A stretch of DNA of 64,000 bases from Jiangella alkaliphila. GTDB taxonomy: Bacteria > Actinomycetota > Actinomycetes > Jiangellales > Jiangellaceae. The stretch is taken from positions 2,453,278-2,517,277 of the forward strand of contig NZ_LT629791.1 of the NCBI RefSeq assembly GCF_900105925.1, read 5' to 3'. Position 1 is the first letter of the stretch, and every line of letters begins with the position of its first letter. The position numbers and the translations under genes are program-made. The notes beneath the pieces were generated by a model. It was not told the DNA's origin, made no database searches, and was given only the letters and a program-made list of their open reading frames with translations. This document shows, in pieces, positions 1 to 9,068 of the stretch.

Positions 1-677
1 CCGAACCGCCCGACCTCACCGCGGTCTACGGCTGGTCCGACGGCGGCTGGGACTGGCTGTCCCGCTTCGCCGAGCGGATGGTGACGCTGTTCTTCGTCAA
101 CGACCACGACTCCTCCCGCTCCCTGGACCCGTCGTGGTGGATGGCCCGGGTCGCGCTGGTCGTGCTGCTGGCCGGCATCGCCGTCGCGCTGGCCCGCCGC
201 GGCCTGCCCCGTCCGGCCGCGCTGGTCCTGCTGTTCCCGATCCCGGCGCTCGCCGGCATCGTCGCGCGCGGCTCGTGGGAGCAGTTCGCCGCGTTCGGCG
301 ACACCGCGGCGGCGCAGCAGGGCCGCTACCTGTTCCCCGGCTTCGTCGGGCTGATGGTCGTGGCCGTCGCGGGGGCCGTGGCGCTCCCGGTGGCCTGGCG
401 GCGGTGGCTGCTGCCGGGTCTCCTGGCGCTCGCGGTCGCGATGCACGCCGCGTTCTGGCACGACGTGTGGACGCTCTACTGGCTGCCCGCGGACGGGATC
501 GGCGGCCTCTGGCGGGCCGTCGAGGCGATCGCGTTCTGGTACCCGTTCCCGCCGGTGCTACTGGGGGTGGTGCTGGTGGCGGGACTGGTCGCGGCGGGCT
601 TCCTCGTCCGCTGGACGGTCCGCGAGGCGGCTGCGCCGGCCGCGCCGGTCGAGCGCGAGAAGGAACTCGTGGCGTGA
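1..677 (+). CDS. DUF2142-type polytopic membrane protein, C-terminal part
   Basis: The gene enters from outside the window; the open frame is already running at base 3 and gives 224 visible residues. At least five hydrophobic segments are seen, ending in a short charged tail rich in Glu and Lys. The segment AAAQQGRYLFPG resembles the conserved QGRYLF block of the DUF2142 protein encoded at 1945-3597, so I assign it to the same family (membrane proteins found in polysaccharide and teichoic-type loci, exact reaction unknown). Its TGA overlaps the GTG start of the next gene, so the two are probably co-translated. Family assignment rests on one motif plus neighbours. Confidence 0.75.
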   Translation, partial: EPPDLTAVYGWSDGGWDWLSRFAERMVTLFFVNDHDSSRSLDPSWWMARVALVVLLAGIAVALARRGLPRPAALVLLFPIPALAGIVARGSWEQFAAFGDTAAAQQGRYLFPGFVGLMVVAVAGAVALPVAWRRWLLPGLLALAVAMHAAFWHDVWTLYWLPADGIGGLWRAVEAIAFWYPFPPVLLGVVLVAGLVAAGFLVRWTVREAAAPAAPVEREKELVA

Positions 678-2110
678 GGCTCGCGACCCGCGCCGCGCTC
701 CCGCTCGCCGTGCTCGCGGCGCTGCTGCTCTCGGCCGTGGCCGCGCTGGTGCAGGCGCCGTACGTGACCGGCGACGAGGCGCCGCACATCGACTACGCGT
801 ACCAGGTGTGGCAGGGCGAGCTGCCGGTCTTCGAGGACGGGCTCGAGCACCGCCCGGAGGGCGCCTGGCTCGCGCCGGTGCAGTGGACGGCGCAGCATCC
901 GCCGCTGTTCTACCTGCTGGTGGCGCCGGTCGTCGGCCCGTTGGCGGAGGCCGGGCACCCGGTCGCGGCCGTGTACGCCGCCCGGGCCGTCAACGTGCTG
1001 CTGTCCAGCGTCCTGGTGCTGGTCGCGCACGGTGCCGCGCGGCGGATCTGCCGGCCGGGCAGCGCCGTCCCGCTGATGGTCGCGTTCGTCGTCGCGGCGA
1101 TGGCCGCGAAGTCGCTCATGGGCGGCTCCGGCTACAACGACCTGCTCGCGGCCGTCTTCGTGACGGCGACGTTCGGCGTCGCAGGCACGGCGATCAGGCG
1201 CGGCCTGGACACTCGGCTGGTTCTGACGCTGTCGCTGCTCGCCAGCGGCGCGGCGCTGACCCGGCTCTCGGCCGGCATCGTGGCCGTCGTCGTGGTGGGC
1301 GTGGCCGGGCTCGCGGGGATCGTCCGGGCACGCCAGGGCCGCGGACGGTGGGCGCCGGTGGCCGGCCTTGCACTCGGCGGCCCGGCGATCGTCCTGGCCG
1401 CGGCCGGCTGGTTCTACGTCCGCAACGTCGAGCTGACCGGCACCGTGACCGGGTCGCACTTCGACTGGTCGATCGAGAACCAGGGCCGGTCGCCGAAGCC
1501 GCTCTGGCTGGTGCTGGTCGAGTACGTCACCTGGCTGCGGCTGCCGAACCTGTTCTGGTGGTCCGGTCAGCAGCCGCCCCGCACCACCTACGTCTGGGCG
1601 ACGATGATCGTCACCGGCATCGTGCTGGTGTGGGTCCCGATCGCGATCGCCGTCGCCCGGCTGATCCGCCGCCGGGTCGACGACACCGACCGGCTGCTGC
1701 TGCTCGCCCTGCTGGTCCTGCCGCTCCTGGTGCTGGTGGCCATCCAGGTGGTGTTCGCCTCGAACAGCGGCGGCGTGTACCCGCGCTACCTGCTGCCGGT
1801 GGCGCTGCCGCTCTGCCTGGCGATCGCCGCCGGGCTCGCCACCCGGCCACGTCTGCTGCTCCCGGTGTGGACGGCCGTCACGCTCGCCGACCTGGCCGGC
1901 TGGGTGGCGCGGGAGCTCAGCACCGCGCCGGCCGAGCCGTGGTACTACACGGACGCGCCGGTCCCGTCCGTCGTGGCCGCGGTGCTGGCCGGCGCCGCCG
2001 TCATCGCGACGGCCCGGCTGGTGGCCGAGACGACGACGGCGAACCGCACGCAGGCGCCGACGGCAGCAGCGCCGGCCACGCAGGTCAGCGTGCCGACCGC
2101 GACCAGCTGA
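674..2110 (+). CDS. DUF2142-type polytopic membrane protein
   Basis: 478 residues from the GTG at 674, which overlaps the stop of the preceding gene (GTGA); a longer open frame exists upstream but only as a shadow of that gene. The protein starts with a hydrophobic segment, then a large extracytoplasmic loop with GDEAPHIDYAYQVWQGELPV, close in type to the PDEPQHLN block at the N-terminus of the DUF2142 protein at 1945-3597, followed by about ten membrane segments. Such proteins are common beside glycosyltransferases and may be lipid-linked sugar transferases of GT-C fold; no catalytic function is proven. The 3' end runs 166 bp into the convergent gene on the other strand. Confidence 0.85.
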   Translation: MRLATRAALPLAVLAALLLSAVAALVQAPYVTGDEAPHIDYAYQVWQGELPVFEDGLEHRPEGAWLAPVQWTAQHPPLFYLLVAPVVGPLAEAGHPVAAVYAARAVNVLLSSVLVLVAHGAARRICRPGSAVPLMVAFVVAAMAAKSLMGGSGYNDLLAAVFVTATFGVAGTAIRRGLDTRLVLTLSLLASGAALTRLSAGIVAVVVVGVAGLAGIVRARQGRGRWAPVAGLALGGPAIVLAAAGWFYVRNVELTGTVTGSHFDWSIENQGRSPKPLWLVLVEYVTWLRLPNLFWWSGQQPPRTTYVWATMIVTGIVLVWVPIAIAVARLIRRRVDDTDRLLLLALLVLPLLVLVAIQVVFASNSGGVYPRYLLPVALPLCLAIAAGLATRPRLLLPVWTAVTLADLAGWVARELSTAPAEPWYYTDAPVPSVVAAVLAGAAVIATARLVAETTTANRTQAPTAAAPATQVSVPTATS

Positions 2111-3597
2111 CCCGGCGAGAGCGGGCTCCACGCGGCCAGCAGCGCCGCGGCGTCGGAGACGCCCTCCAGATGCCCCCAGTACATGCCGCGGAAGCCGTAG
2201 ACCAGCGACACCGCCGCGACCACACCGGCGCCGCCGACGATCCACGGCACCGCGACAGCACGCGGCCGGATCCCGAGCGCCGTCACCGCGGCCAGCGCCG
2301 CGAGCCCGGCGAACAGGTACCGGCCCTGCACCGCGGTGATCCAGCCGGTCTCGACGTAGTGCTGCCACGCGTTCGCCACCACGCTGGCCCAGAGCGCGAC
2401 CGGGAAGAGCAGCAGCACCGCGGCGTCGCGGCGGGAGTCCGGCCGGACCAGCGCCGCCACGCACAGCGCCGCCACGATCGTCGCGCCGCCCCAGAACACC
2501 ACGGGCGCCACCCGCAGCTCCAGCCAGCCGAAGTCGCCGAAGAAGGACCGGGTGAACGCGGTGACGACGGTCGTGACGAAGTGGCTGAGCCCGGCGTTCG
2601 GCACCGGCTCCCACCGCTCGGGGATCCCGACGGGCTGGACGGCGCCGTACACGAGGAGGTTCCGCAGCCACCACCAGCCGCCGGCGGCGAACGCGACCAG
2701 GCCAGCGACGCCCAGCCGCGACGCCCGTGGCCACCACGTCCGGCGCAGGTCCGCGAGCACCGGCCGGCCGGTGGTCCCGGCCAGGATGAACGCCACGACG
2801 ATCATCGGGACGGCGAACGCCGCCATCACCTTGGTGAACAGCCCGACGCCGACCGCGAGGCCGAGCCCGGCCGCGGTCCGCCACCGCAGGTCGCCCGCGA
2901 GCACCCTGGCCGTCAGCCACACGATCACCGCGCCCGAGAGCGTGACCAGCGCGTCGTTCGTGACGGCGGTGAGGATGTGCGCGGACATCGGCACGAACAG
3001 CACGCCCGCGGCGGCGACCAGCGCCGCCGGCCGCGCGTCCGGGCGGTCGCCGAGCAGGCTGCGCACCGTCGCGGCGGCGAGTAGTGGCAACGGCGCGAGC
3101 AGCAGCACGTCGAACAGCCGCAGCGACAGCAGCAGGTGGTCCCAGCGGGCCTCCGCCGTGCCGGTCGCCTTGAGCCAGGCCGCCGCGGCCGCGTAGTAGA
3201 GCGGCGGGTGCTGGGTCATCTGGTCGACGGCGTCGAGGCGCCACCCGCCGCCCCCGGGCGCAGGGAGCGCGTTGTCCGCCGAGACCTCGAGCCGCCGGTC
3301 GTCCGGGAGCGGCTCGACGTCGGTGTACTGGACGACGTCGTCACGGTTCCAGTGCCGCCCGGGCAGGTCCGAGTCGAGGGCGGCCTGCCCCCGCGCGCCG
3401 TCCACCGCGGGGCCGATGAGCGCCTCGCCGGGGGCCGGCCAGCCGCCGCCGTAGGCGAGCCGGAGCACGCTGTTGAGGTGCTGCGGCTCGTCCGGCGCGC
3501 GGAACGCGGGCGTGAGCACCGCCCAGCTCGCGGCGACCGTCACCACCAGCAGCGTGATCGCGCCGAGCGCGGCGCGGTAGCCGGTGGCGTCACGCAT
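1945..3597 (-). CDS. DUF2142 family membrane protein
   Basis: 550 residues from an ATG at 3597. The N-terminal membrane segment is followed by an extracytoplasmic loop with FRAPDEPQHLN and a second block MTQHPPLYY, both typical of DUF2142 proteins, then about ten more membrane segments; VQGRYLFAG lies near residue 430. The Asp/Glu pair in the first loop recalls the catalytic acid of GT-C glycosyltransferases, but this is inference. It is the last gene of a minus-strand series (GT2, GT4-like, LPG-type membrane protein, this gene) with overlaps of 4 to 8 bases, which suggests one operon. The C-terminal 50 residues, rich in Ala and Thr, overlap the convergent gene ending at 2110. Confidence 0.88.
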   Translation of the reverse strand: MRDATGYRAALGAITLLVVTVAASWAVLTPAFRAPDEPQHLNSVLRLAYGGGWPAPGEALIGPAVDGARGQAALDSDLPGRHWNRDDVVQYTDVEPLPDDRRLEVSADNALPAPGGGGWRLDAVDQMTQHPPLYYAAAAAWLKATGTAEARWDHLLLSLRLFDVLLLAPLPLLAAATVRSLLGDRPDARPAALVAAAGVLFVPMSAHILTAVTNDALVTLSGAVIVWLTARVLAGDLRWRTAAGLGLAVGVGLFTKVMAAFAVPMIVVAFILAGTTGRPVLADLRRTWWPRASRLGVAGLVAFAAGGWWWLRNLLVYGAVQPVGIPERWEPVPNAGLSHFVTTVVTAFTRSFFGDFGWLELRVAPVVFWGGATIVAALCVAALVRPDSRRDAAVLLLFPVALWASVVANAWQHYVETGWITAVQGRYLFAGLAALAAVTALGIRPRAVAVPWIVGGAGVVAAVSLVYGFRGMYWGHLEGVSDAAALLAAWSPLSPGQLVAVGTLTCVAGAAAVGACVRFAVVVSATSRAVAMTAAPASTAATTDGTGASV

Positions 3598-4510
3598 GGG
3601 CCGCTCGCCTCCGCCGGGCCGCGGCGAGGCCGAGCGAGAGGTCCGCGACGGTCATCAGCACCCGCGACGCGAGCACGGCCACGACGGCGGCCCCGCTCGA
3701 CACCTGGTCGGCGAGGACGACGGCCAGCACGGCCTCGCGCACGCCCACCCCGGCGGGCACCACCACGACGAGGAAGCCCACCGTCCAGGCCAGCGCGTAC
3801 GCCCCGGTCGTCAGGGCCGCCGTCGCGAGCGTCGCCTCGGCGCCGAGCGCGGTGACGATGAGGAACAGGTGCAGGCCGGCCAGCAGCCACGCCAGCAGCG
3901 CCCAGGCGGACGCCGTGGCGACGCCGGCCGCGCTCAGCGGGTGCTCGAGCGGCGGGCGGCCGAACCGGCGCAGCAGGAACCCGAGCAGCCGGTTCAGCAC
4001 GGGCGGCAGCAGCAGCACGGCGAGCAGCGGCAGCGCCAGCAGCGCCAGGCCGTACCTGTCCCGCACGTCCGGCGGCCCGGCGAGCACCGCGACGACGGCG
4101 ACCAGCAGCCCGGTCACGATCGAGACCAGCAGCGCCACCGCCATGACGGTCACCGACCGGCGCCGCGGTATCCGCAGGTCGGCGCCGATCTCGGCGGCGG
4201 CGACGAGGTTCCACACCCCGCCGGGCAGGTACTTGCCGAGCTGGGACAGCAGGAACATCCGCGCCGCCGGCCCGATCGGCACCGCCGAGCCGAGGTCGGT
4301 CAGCACCGCGCGCCAGGACGCCATCGTCACGAGGACGTACACCAGCGCCAGCGCGAACGCGGCGAGCACCGTCAGCGGCGGCAGCGCCGACCACGCGTCG
4401 CGGACCTCGTCCCAGCGGCTCGCGATCGCCCACGTCGCCGCGGCGAGCGCCAGGACGAGGAACGCCCGCCGCACCCACGGGTCGCGGGTGAGCGCGAGCA
4501 GCCGCCTCAT
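3590..4510 (-). CDS. Lysylphosphatidylglycerol-synthase-type (flippase-like) membrane protein
   Basis: 306 residues. I start it at the ATG at 4510, which overlaps the TGA of the upstream glycosyltransferase (ATGA); the open frame extends further upstream only as a shadow. It has about eight membrane segments. The pattern FLLSQLGKYLPGGVWNL and the later VVPAGVGVREAVLA are hallmarks of the LPG_synthase_TM/UPF0104 family, the flippase-like domain of MprF and AglD proteins. In this setting it may move or modify a lipid-linked glycan. The family is clear, but substrate and direction are unknown. Confidence 0.88.
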   Translation of the reverse strand: MRRLLALTRDPWVRRAFLVLALAAATWAIASRWDEVRDAWSALPPLTVLAAFALALVYVLVTMASWRAVLTDLGSAVPIGPAARMFLLSQLGKYLPGGVWNLVAAAEIGADLRIPRRRSVTVMAVALLVSIVTGLLVAVVAVLAGPPDVRDRYGLALLALPLLAVLLLPPVLNRLLGFLLRRFGRPPLEHPLSAAGVATASAWALLAWLLAGLHLFLIVTALGAEATLATAALTTGAYALAWTVGFLVVVVPAGVGVREAVLAVVLADQVSSGAAVVAVLASRVLMTVADLSLGLAAARRRRAAHA

Positions 4511-5643
4511 CGTCGTGACGTCGCTGATGCGGAGTCCAGGGCGTCGACGAGCGGCGCCACGACGGCGCCGGCGGTGAACCGCTGCGCCGCCGCGCGGCCG
4601 GCCGCCCGCGTCCGTACGAGCACGGCGCGGTCGGCGACGGTCGCGATCGCCTCGGCGAGCGCGGCCGCGTCGCCGGGCGGCACGAACACCGCGGCGTCGC
4701 CGAACGCGCGCCGCTGCGGCTCGGTGTCGCTGGTCACGACGGCGCAGCCGGCCGCCGCGCCCTGGTAGACCTTGTTCGGGACCACGGCGAGCGCCTTGGC
4801 GGTCGCGCCGAAGATGCCGAGGCAGACGTCGTGCGCGGCGACCAGGCCGGGCAGCTCCGCGGACTCGACCCAGTCGCGCCAGGTCACGTCGACCGTGCCG
4901 CCGGGCGGGATCGCGGCCAGGATCTCCCGGACCGCCACGGCGTCCTGGCCCGACCCCGCCAGCGTCGCACGCACCCGCACGCCTCGGCGGTCGAGCAGCC
5001 GCAGCGTCTCGGCGATCACCGGGGCGCCCTGGAGCGGCGTGAACAGCCCGAAGAAGACCACGCCGAGCGGGTCGCCGTCCGCACCGGCCGTCGCGCGGGC
5101 GCCTGCGTCGAACCAGGCCCGCGTCGCGCCGACCGGGACGACGACGGTGTCCTTGCGCCGCCGCTCCGGCACCTGCGCGGCGTGCTCCTCGGTATCGGTG
5201 ACGACGACGTCCGCCGCGGCGATGGCCAGCCGGTCGAGGCCGGACAGCAGCACCGTCCGGACACCGCCGTCCACACCCCGGTCGCGGGCGGTGCCGGCGG
5301 CGAAGATCAGGTGGTCCAGCACGATCGTGGCGGACGGGAACAGCACCCGCGCGAGCAGTACGTCGAAGTGGCCGAGGTACCCGACCAGCACGTGGCTCGG
5401 CCACTCGTCGCGGCCGAGCCGGCGGGAGCGCCGGGCCAGGCTCAGCCAGCGGCGGCCCAGCTTCGCGGCCAGCAGCGGCAGCCGCCACGGCTGACGGAGC
5501 ATGCCGACCCGCTGCGCGGTGTCGAGGCCGAGCGGCTCGTCGATCTCCAGCACGTCGATGCCGCGCTCACGCAGCCCGTCGACGAGGACCTGGATCCTGG
5601 GGTGCGCCGTGGCGTCGTACGTCCCGAACGCCACGACCTTCAC
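4507..5643 (-). CDS. GT4-like (GT-B fold) glycosyltransferase
   Basis: 378 residues starting MKVVAFGTYD at 5643, overlapping the stop of the GT2 gene by 4 bases. Two Rossmann-like halves are visible. The N-terminal half has TAHPRIQVLVDGLRERG, the acceptor-side start of GT-B enzymes. The C-terminal half has VVFFGLFTPLQGAPVIAETL and KALAVVPNKVYQGAAAGCAV, the nucleotide-sugar loop, with a Glu further on (TSDTEP) in place of the usual EX7E arrangement. It probably transfers a sugar from an NDP donor in the cytoplasm, following or preceding the neighbouring GT2 enzyme. Donor and acceptor cannot be deduced. Confidence 0.85.
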   Translation of the reverse strand: MKVVAFGTYDATAHPRIQVLVDGLRERGIDVLEIDEPLGLDTAQRVGMLRQPWRLPLLAAKLGRRWLSLARRSRRLGRDEWPSHVLVGYLGHFDVLLARVLFPSATIVLDHLIFAAGTARDRGVDGGVRTVLLSGLDRLAIAAADVVVTDTEEHAAQVPERRRKDTVVVPVGATRAWFDAGARATAGADGDPLGVVFFGLFTPLQGAPVIAETLRLLDRRGVRVRATLAGSGQDAVAVREILAAIPPGGTVDVTWRDWVESAELPGLVAAHDVCLGIFGATAKALAVVPNKVYQGAAAGCAVVTSDTEPQRRAFGDAAVFVPPGDAAALAEAIATVADRAVLVRTRAAGRAAAQRFTAGAVVAPLVDALDSASATSRR

Positions 5644-6659
5644 GACGCGAGCGCCGTCTCGCCGGCCAGTTCGTCGGGCAGCTCACCGGCGAGGTCGGCG
5701 GCGGTCGCCGGTTCGCGCCGGGCGTCCTCGTACTGCATCGACTTGATCCGCTCGAGCGACTCCTCCAGCAGGATGCGGTTCGTCCGTTGCAGGTCGACGA
5801 TGACCAGCAGCGCGAAGGTCAGCAGCGCGCCCACGAGCATCGCGCTGCCGAAGATCAGCGACTGGACGTGGCCGTCGCCGTCGCCCATGAACCAGTAGAC
5901 GAGGAACCGCACGAACGGCACCAGGCCGGCCAGCAGCATCGGCACGCCGATCCAGCCGAGGATCACGTTCGGCCGGTACATGAGATACGACCGGGAGATC
6001 GCCCGTCCGGACAGGTACATGTGCTGCCACTGGTTCTTGAACAGCCGCGACTCGCGGGTCTTCGCGTTGGTGACGATCTGCAGCGACGTGATCGCCAGGC
6101 GCTTGTTGCCGGCCTGGATGATCGTCTCCATGCAGTAGCTGAACTGCGTGACCACGTTGAGCCGCAGCAGCGCCGCCCGCGAGTAGGCCCGGAACCCGCT
6201 GGCGGCGTCGGGCAGGTCGGTGCCCGCCGCGAAGCTCACCACGCGCGAGCCGAACCGCTGCATCGCCTTCTTGAACGGCGAGAAGTGAGCGATCGTGCTG
6301 GTCTGCCGGTCGCCGATCACGACGTCCGCCTGACCGGCGATCACCGGCCAGACGAGGTCGGGGATGCGGTCCTGCGGGTACTGGTTGTCGCCGTCGGTGT
6401 TCACGACGATGTCCGCACCGTGCGCCAGGGCGTGGTCGACACCGTCGCGGAAGGACCGGGCCAGGCCCATCGTGCGGGGGTGACGGAGCACCTCGGCGCC
6501 GTAGGAGCGGGCCACCTCGGCGGTGCGGTCGGTGGAGCCGTCGTCGACCACCAGCACGCGGATCTCGTCCACGCCGGGGATCGTGCTCGGGATCGACTCC
6601 AGCACCAGGGGGAGTGTCTGCTCTTCGTTGAGGCACGGGATCTGGACGTACAGCTTCAT
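5640..6659 (-). CDS. GT2 family polyprenyl-phosphate-type glycosyltransferase
   Basis: 339 residues with GCGAGGA ahead of the ATG as ribosome site. The catalytic domain has IPCLNEEQTLP at the N-terminus, VLVVDDGSTDRT near residue 37-45 (nucleotide binding) and NTDGDNQYP near residue 90 (metal-binding DxD-like motif). Two C-terminal membrane segments near residues 230-285 are followed by a charged helix with ILLEESLERIKSMQYE. This is the layout of dolichyl-phosphate-mannose-synthase-like or undecaprenyl-phosphate glycosyltransferases. It is first in the minus-strand envelope operon and probably loads a lipid carrier for the GT-C-like membrane proteins downstream. Sugar identity is unknown. Confidence 0.9.
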   Translation of the reverse strand: MKLYVQIPCLNEEQTLPLVLESIPSTIPGVDEIRVLVVDDGSTDRTAEVARSYGAEVLRHPRTMGLARSFRDGVDHALAHGADIVVNTDGDNQYPQDRIPDLVWPVIAGQADVVIGDRQTSTIAHFSPFKKAMQRFGSRVVSFAAGTDLPDAASGFRAYSRAALLRLNVVTQFSYCMETIIQAGNKRLAITSLQIVTNAKTRESRLFKNQWQHMYLSGRAISRSYLMYRPNVILGWIGVPMLLAGLVPFVRFLVYWFMGDGDGHVQSLIFGSAMLVGALLTFALLVIVDLQRTNRILLEESLERIKSMQYEDARREPATAADLAGELPDELAGETALAS

Positions 6660-6785
6660 GACATCCTCGCGCGGGGACTGCAGGGGAAAGCCGGGAGCAG
6701 GCTAACCACGCCGCGGGACCTTCCACCGGCCGTCATGGCCACTGTTCGTCGAGGGTTCACGCGAGGTTCTACGTCCGGCCCTCGA

Positions 6786-8357
6786 TCATGGGGCTGGCAC
6801 GGTGCCGGCGACGTAGTGGGCCTTCATCGTGGTCGCCATGTCCTCCTGCCAGGCGATCATGTCCGCTCGCAGCTCGGCGTCGGTGCGGTCGCCGGTGCGC
6901 AGGTCGGCCATGAACGTCTCGTACTGCTCGAAGGCCCAGTCCTCGATCCCGAAGGTGTAGCCCTGGATGCCGCCCTCGCCGTAGTACCCGCCGGGCCCCA
7001 CCAGGGCATCGACGTCGATGGAGTGGTCGACGTTGCGGCCGCAGCTGTAGCCGCACGCGGCGTCGTCGGTGTAGTCGTACACGAGGTGCCGCTTGTCGTT
7101 GCTGGCGAGGTACATGTCGTCGAGGGCGTCGGGGACGGTGCCGGCGTAGGGGAAGATCGGCACGAAGACACTGACGGCGGGCTCGCCCAGCGCGACCCAG
7201 ATCGTGGTCAGCTTCCCGTCGTAGGGATCGCCGGGCTTCGAGCCCACGCTGACGAAGCCGAAGGTCGAGACGAACCGGTTGACGTGCCAGCCGAGCGGCT
7301 TCTCGCCGCTGTACGGCAGGTCGCCGATGCCGCGCGACAGCGACTCGATGGAGTGCTCGGTGGGAATGCCGTGCGACGGCACCTGCTGCTGGATGAAGTA
7401 CCGGTAGCTCTTGTCGTGCGGGTCGTCCATGCGGATGCCCACGCGGTCGTGCCGGTAGACGGCGCTGGAGGAGTCCTCCCAGTCGTGGATGCCGTCGGGG
7501 GTGTCGCCCGAGTTGACGACGTCGCCGTTCGCGTCGACCGACGTGACCTGCTCGTCGAGGAAGTACGGGAAGCCGCTCGGCTTCGTCCAGTCGACCTTGC
7601 CGAAGTTGGTGCGCCAGTCGAAGCCGCCGTAGCCGCCGTCGGCCGGGTTCGGCTGGTCCTTGTCATCGTCGTGCGGCGACGTGTAGTTGCCGGCGGCGTC
7701 GGGCAGGTGCTCCTGGGTGACGTTGTCGCGAGTGAAGCTGTCGCCGTCGAGCTCGAAGGTCGCGACGTTGCCCCACCGGTCGAAGACGGTGATGATCGTC
7801 GAGGTGTTGCGGGCGGTGCTGGCGTTGAAGCCGCCGCCGTCGTTGGTGTCGCGCAGGATCTGCTCGACCTCGTCGACGTGCTCGGCCCGCGAGAGCAGGA
7901 CGTGGTTGAGGTAGCCGCCGGTCATGCCGGCCGCGAGGTCCTGCGAGACCGGGAAGCCGTGGGCGGTGGCGAAGGCGGACGTGAGGGTGTGCCCGGAGAC
8001 CTGCACGAGGCCGAGCCCCCGGTCGTTGCTGCCGGCCCACGGGATCTGCTCGCCGGTGATTGCGTCGAGTCCGGATGATCCCAGCGCGGTGATGCCGGTG
8101 TAGTCGAACCGGGACGTGTAGCGGTCGCCGGAGCCGAAGGTGGCGCCGTCGGCGGCGTAGGCGTAGGGGAGGACCTTCCAGCCGTCCGGGGTGGACCAGT
8201 GGTCGCGGTTCTTCCAGATCACCGGCCGGCCGTCGACCGTGGACGGGCCGGTGGCGGTCCCGGAGCTGGAGGCCTGTGAGGGGACGGCGGCGGCGAGGCA
8301 GCCGATGGTCAGCGAGGCGGCGGCCAGTCCGGCGGCGACGGTGCGTCGTGCGGTCAT
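6786..8357 (-). CDS. Secreted Ntn-hydrolase-like (C45/carcinine hydrolase-type) protein, Cys not at the usual position
   Basis: 523 residues from the ATG at 8357, overlapping the stop of the amidotransferase-fold gene (ATGA). A Sec signal peptide (RRTVAAGLAAASLTIGCLAAAV, cut here into MTARRTVAAGLAA and TIGCLAAAVPSQA) is followed by a Ser/Thr-rich stretch and DGRPVIWKNRDHW. That block is typical of the isopenicillin-N acyltransferase or carcinine hydrolase group, where a catalytic Cys begins the mature chain some 15 residues earlier. Here Ser, not Cys, occupies that region (SQASSSGTATGP). NDRGLGLVQVSG and GGYLNHVLL also match the fold. It is last in a sugar-importer operon. It may cleave an amide outside the cell, perhaps with Ser as nucleophile, or may be inactive. 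Confidence 0.65.
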   Translation of the reverse strand: MTARRTVAAGLAAASLTIGCLAAAVPSQASSSGTATGPSTVDGRPVIWKNRDHWSTPDGWKVLPYAYAADGATFGSGDRYTSRFDYTGITALGSSGLDAITGEQIPWAGSNDRGLGLVQVSGHTLTSAFATAHGFPVSQDLAAGMTGGYLNHVLLSRAEHVDEVEQILRDTNDGGGFNASTARNTSTIITVFDRWGNVATFELDGDSFTRDNVTQEHLPDAAGNYTSPHDDDKDQPNPADGGYGGFDWRTNFGKVDWTKPSGFPYFLDEQVTSVDANGDVVNSGDTPDGIHDWEDSSSAVYRHDRVGIRMDDPHDKSYRYFIQQQVPSHGIPTEHSIESLSRGIGDLPYSGEKPLGWHVNRFVSTFGFVSVGSKPGDPYDGKLTTIWVALGEPAVSVFVPIFPYAGTVPDALDDMYLASNDKRHLVYDYTDDAACGYSCGRNVDHSIDVDALVGPGGYYGEGGIQGYTFGIEDWAFEQYETFMADLRTGDRTDAELRADMIAWQEDMATTMKAHYVAGTVPAP

Positions 8358-9052
8358 GACGTCACTCCGATCGTGGTGAAGCGGCGGGAACGTTCGAGCA
8401 GATCGGCGAACAGCACGCGGGCCGCGGGGTCGTGCGCGACCAGCTCCTCGGGGTGCCACTGGACGGCCAGCACCTGGCCGTCGGGGGTCTCGACGCCCTC
8501 GATCAGGCCGTCGTCGGCGAAGACGGTGGCGAGCAGGCCGGCGCCGATGCGCTTGACGCCCTGCCGGTGGATGCTGTTGACCCAGAGCTGACCCGGCCCC
8601 AGCAGCCCTTCGAGCCGGCCTCCGTGCGCCCGCACCGGGTGGGCGAGGTGGGCGCGATGCTGGTCGGGACGGTGGAACGGCGCGTACGAGGTGGTGGCGA
8701 GCTCCTGGTGCAGCGTGCCGCCGTAGTAGACGTTGATCACCTGCAGCCCGCGGCAGATGCCCAGGATCGGCAGGCCGCGGTCCAGCGCCTGGCCGATCAT
8801 CGCCCACTCCAGCTCGTCCCTCGGCGGGTCCATGGTGGGCGTCACCCCCGGCTCGATGCCGGAGCGGTACCGGGCCGGCTCGACGGACGCGCCCCCCGCC
8901 AGGATCAGCCCGGCGGCGTCGTCGGGCAGCGGCGCGACGGTGTCGGCGGGCAGCAGGACGCGCGGCCGTCCGCCGGCCCGCCGGACCGCCTCTTCGTAGG
9001 GTCCCGGCGGGGTCTTGTGGCCTGCGGTGACGACGATCAGGGGTGCGGGCAT
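8354..9052 (-). CDS. Class I glutamine amidotransferase-fold peptidase (C26, PuuD-like)
   Basis: 232 residues. The nucleophile elbow GICRGLQVIN places Cys100 and QWHPEE places His200 and Glu202, so the triad of family C26 (gamma-glutamyl-GABA hydrolase and relatives) is complete. The short loop ILAGGASVEPARY corresponds to the GG(x)DV(x)P block of PuuD. There is no synthetase domain, so hydrolysis of a gamma-glutamyl or similar amide is more likely than ammonia transfer. It lies 16 bp downstream of a sugar permease and is coupled to the secreted Ntn-like protein, suggesting that the imported compound carries an amide. The substrate is unknown. Confidence 0.82.
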   Translation of the reverse strand: MPAPLIVVTAGHKTPPGPYEEAVRRAGGRPRVLLPADTVAPLPDDAAGLILAGGASVEPARYRSGIEPGVTPTMDPPRDELEWAMIGQALDRGLPILGICRGLQVINVYYGGTLHQELATTSYAPFHRPDQHRAHLAHPVRAHGGRLEGLLGPGQLWVNSIHRQGVKRIGAGLLATVFADDGLIEGVETPDGQVLAVQWHPEELVAHDPAARVLFADLLERSRRFTTIGVTS

Positions 9053-9068
9053 CGGCGAGACCTCCCGG

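Noticed and set aside
476-3244. Minus-strand open frame of 922 codons across the DUF2142 genes
   Set aside because: It crosses genes on both strands and carries no recognisable domain; such frames arise from GC-rich third positions.
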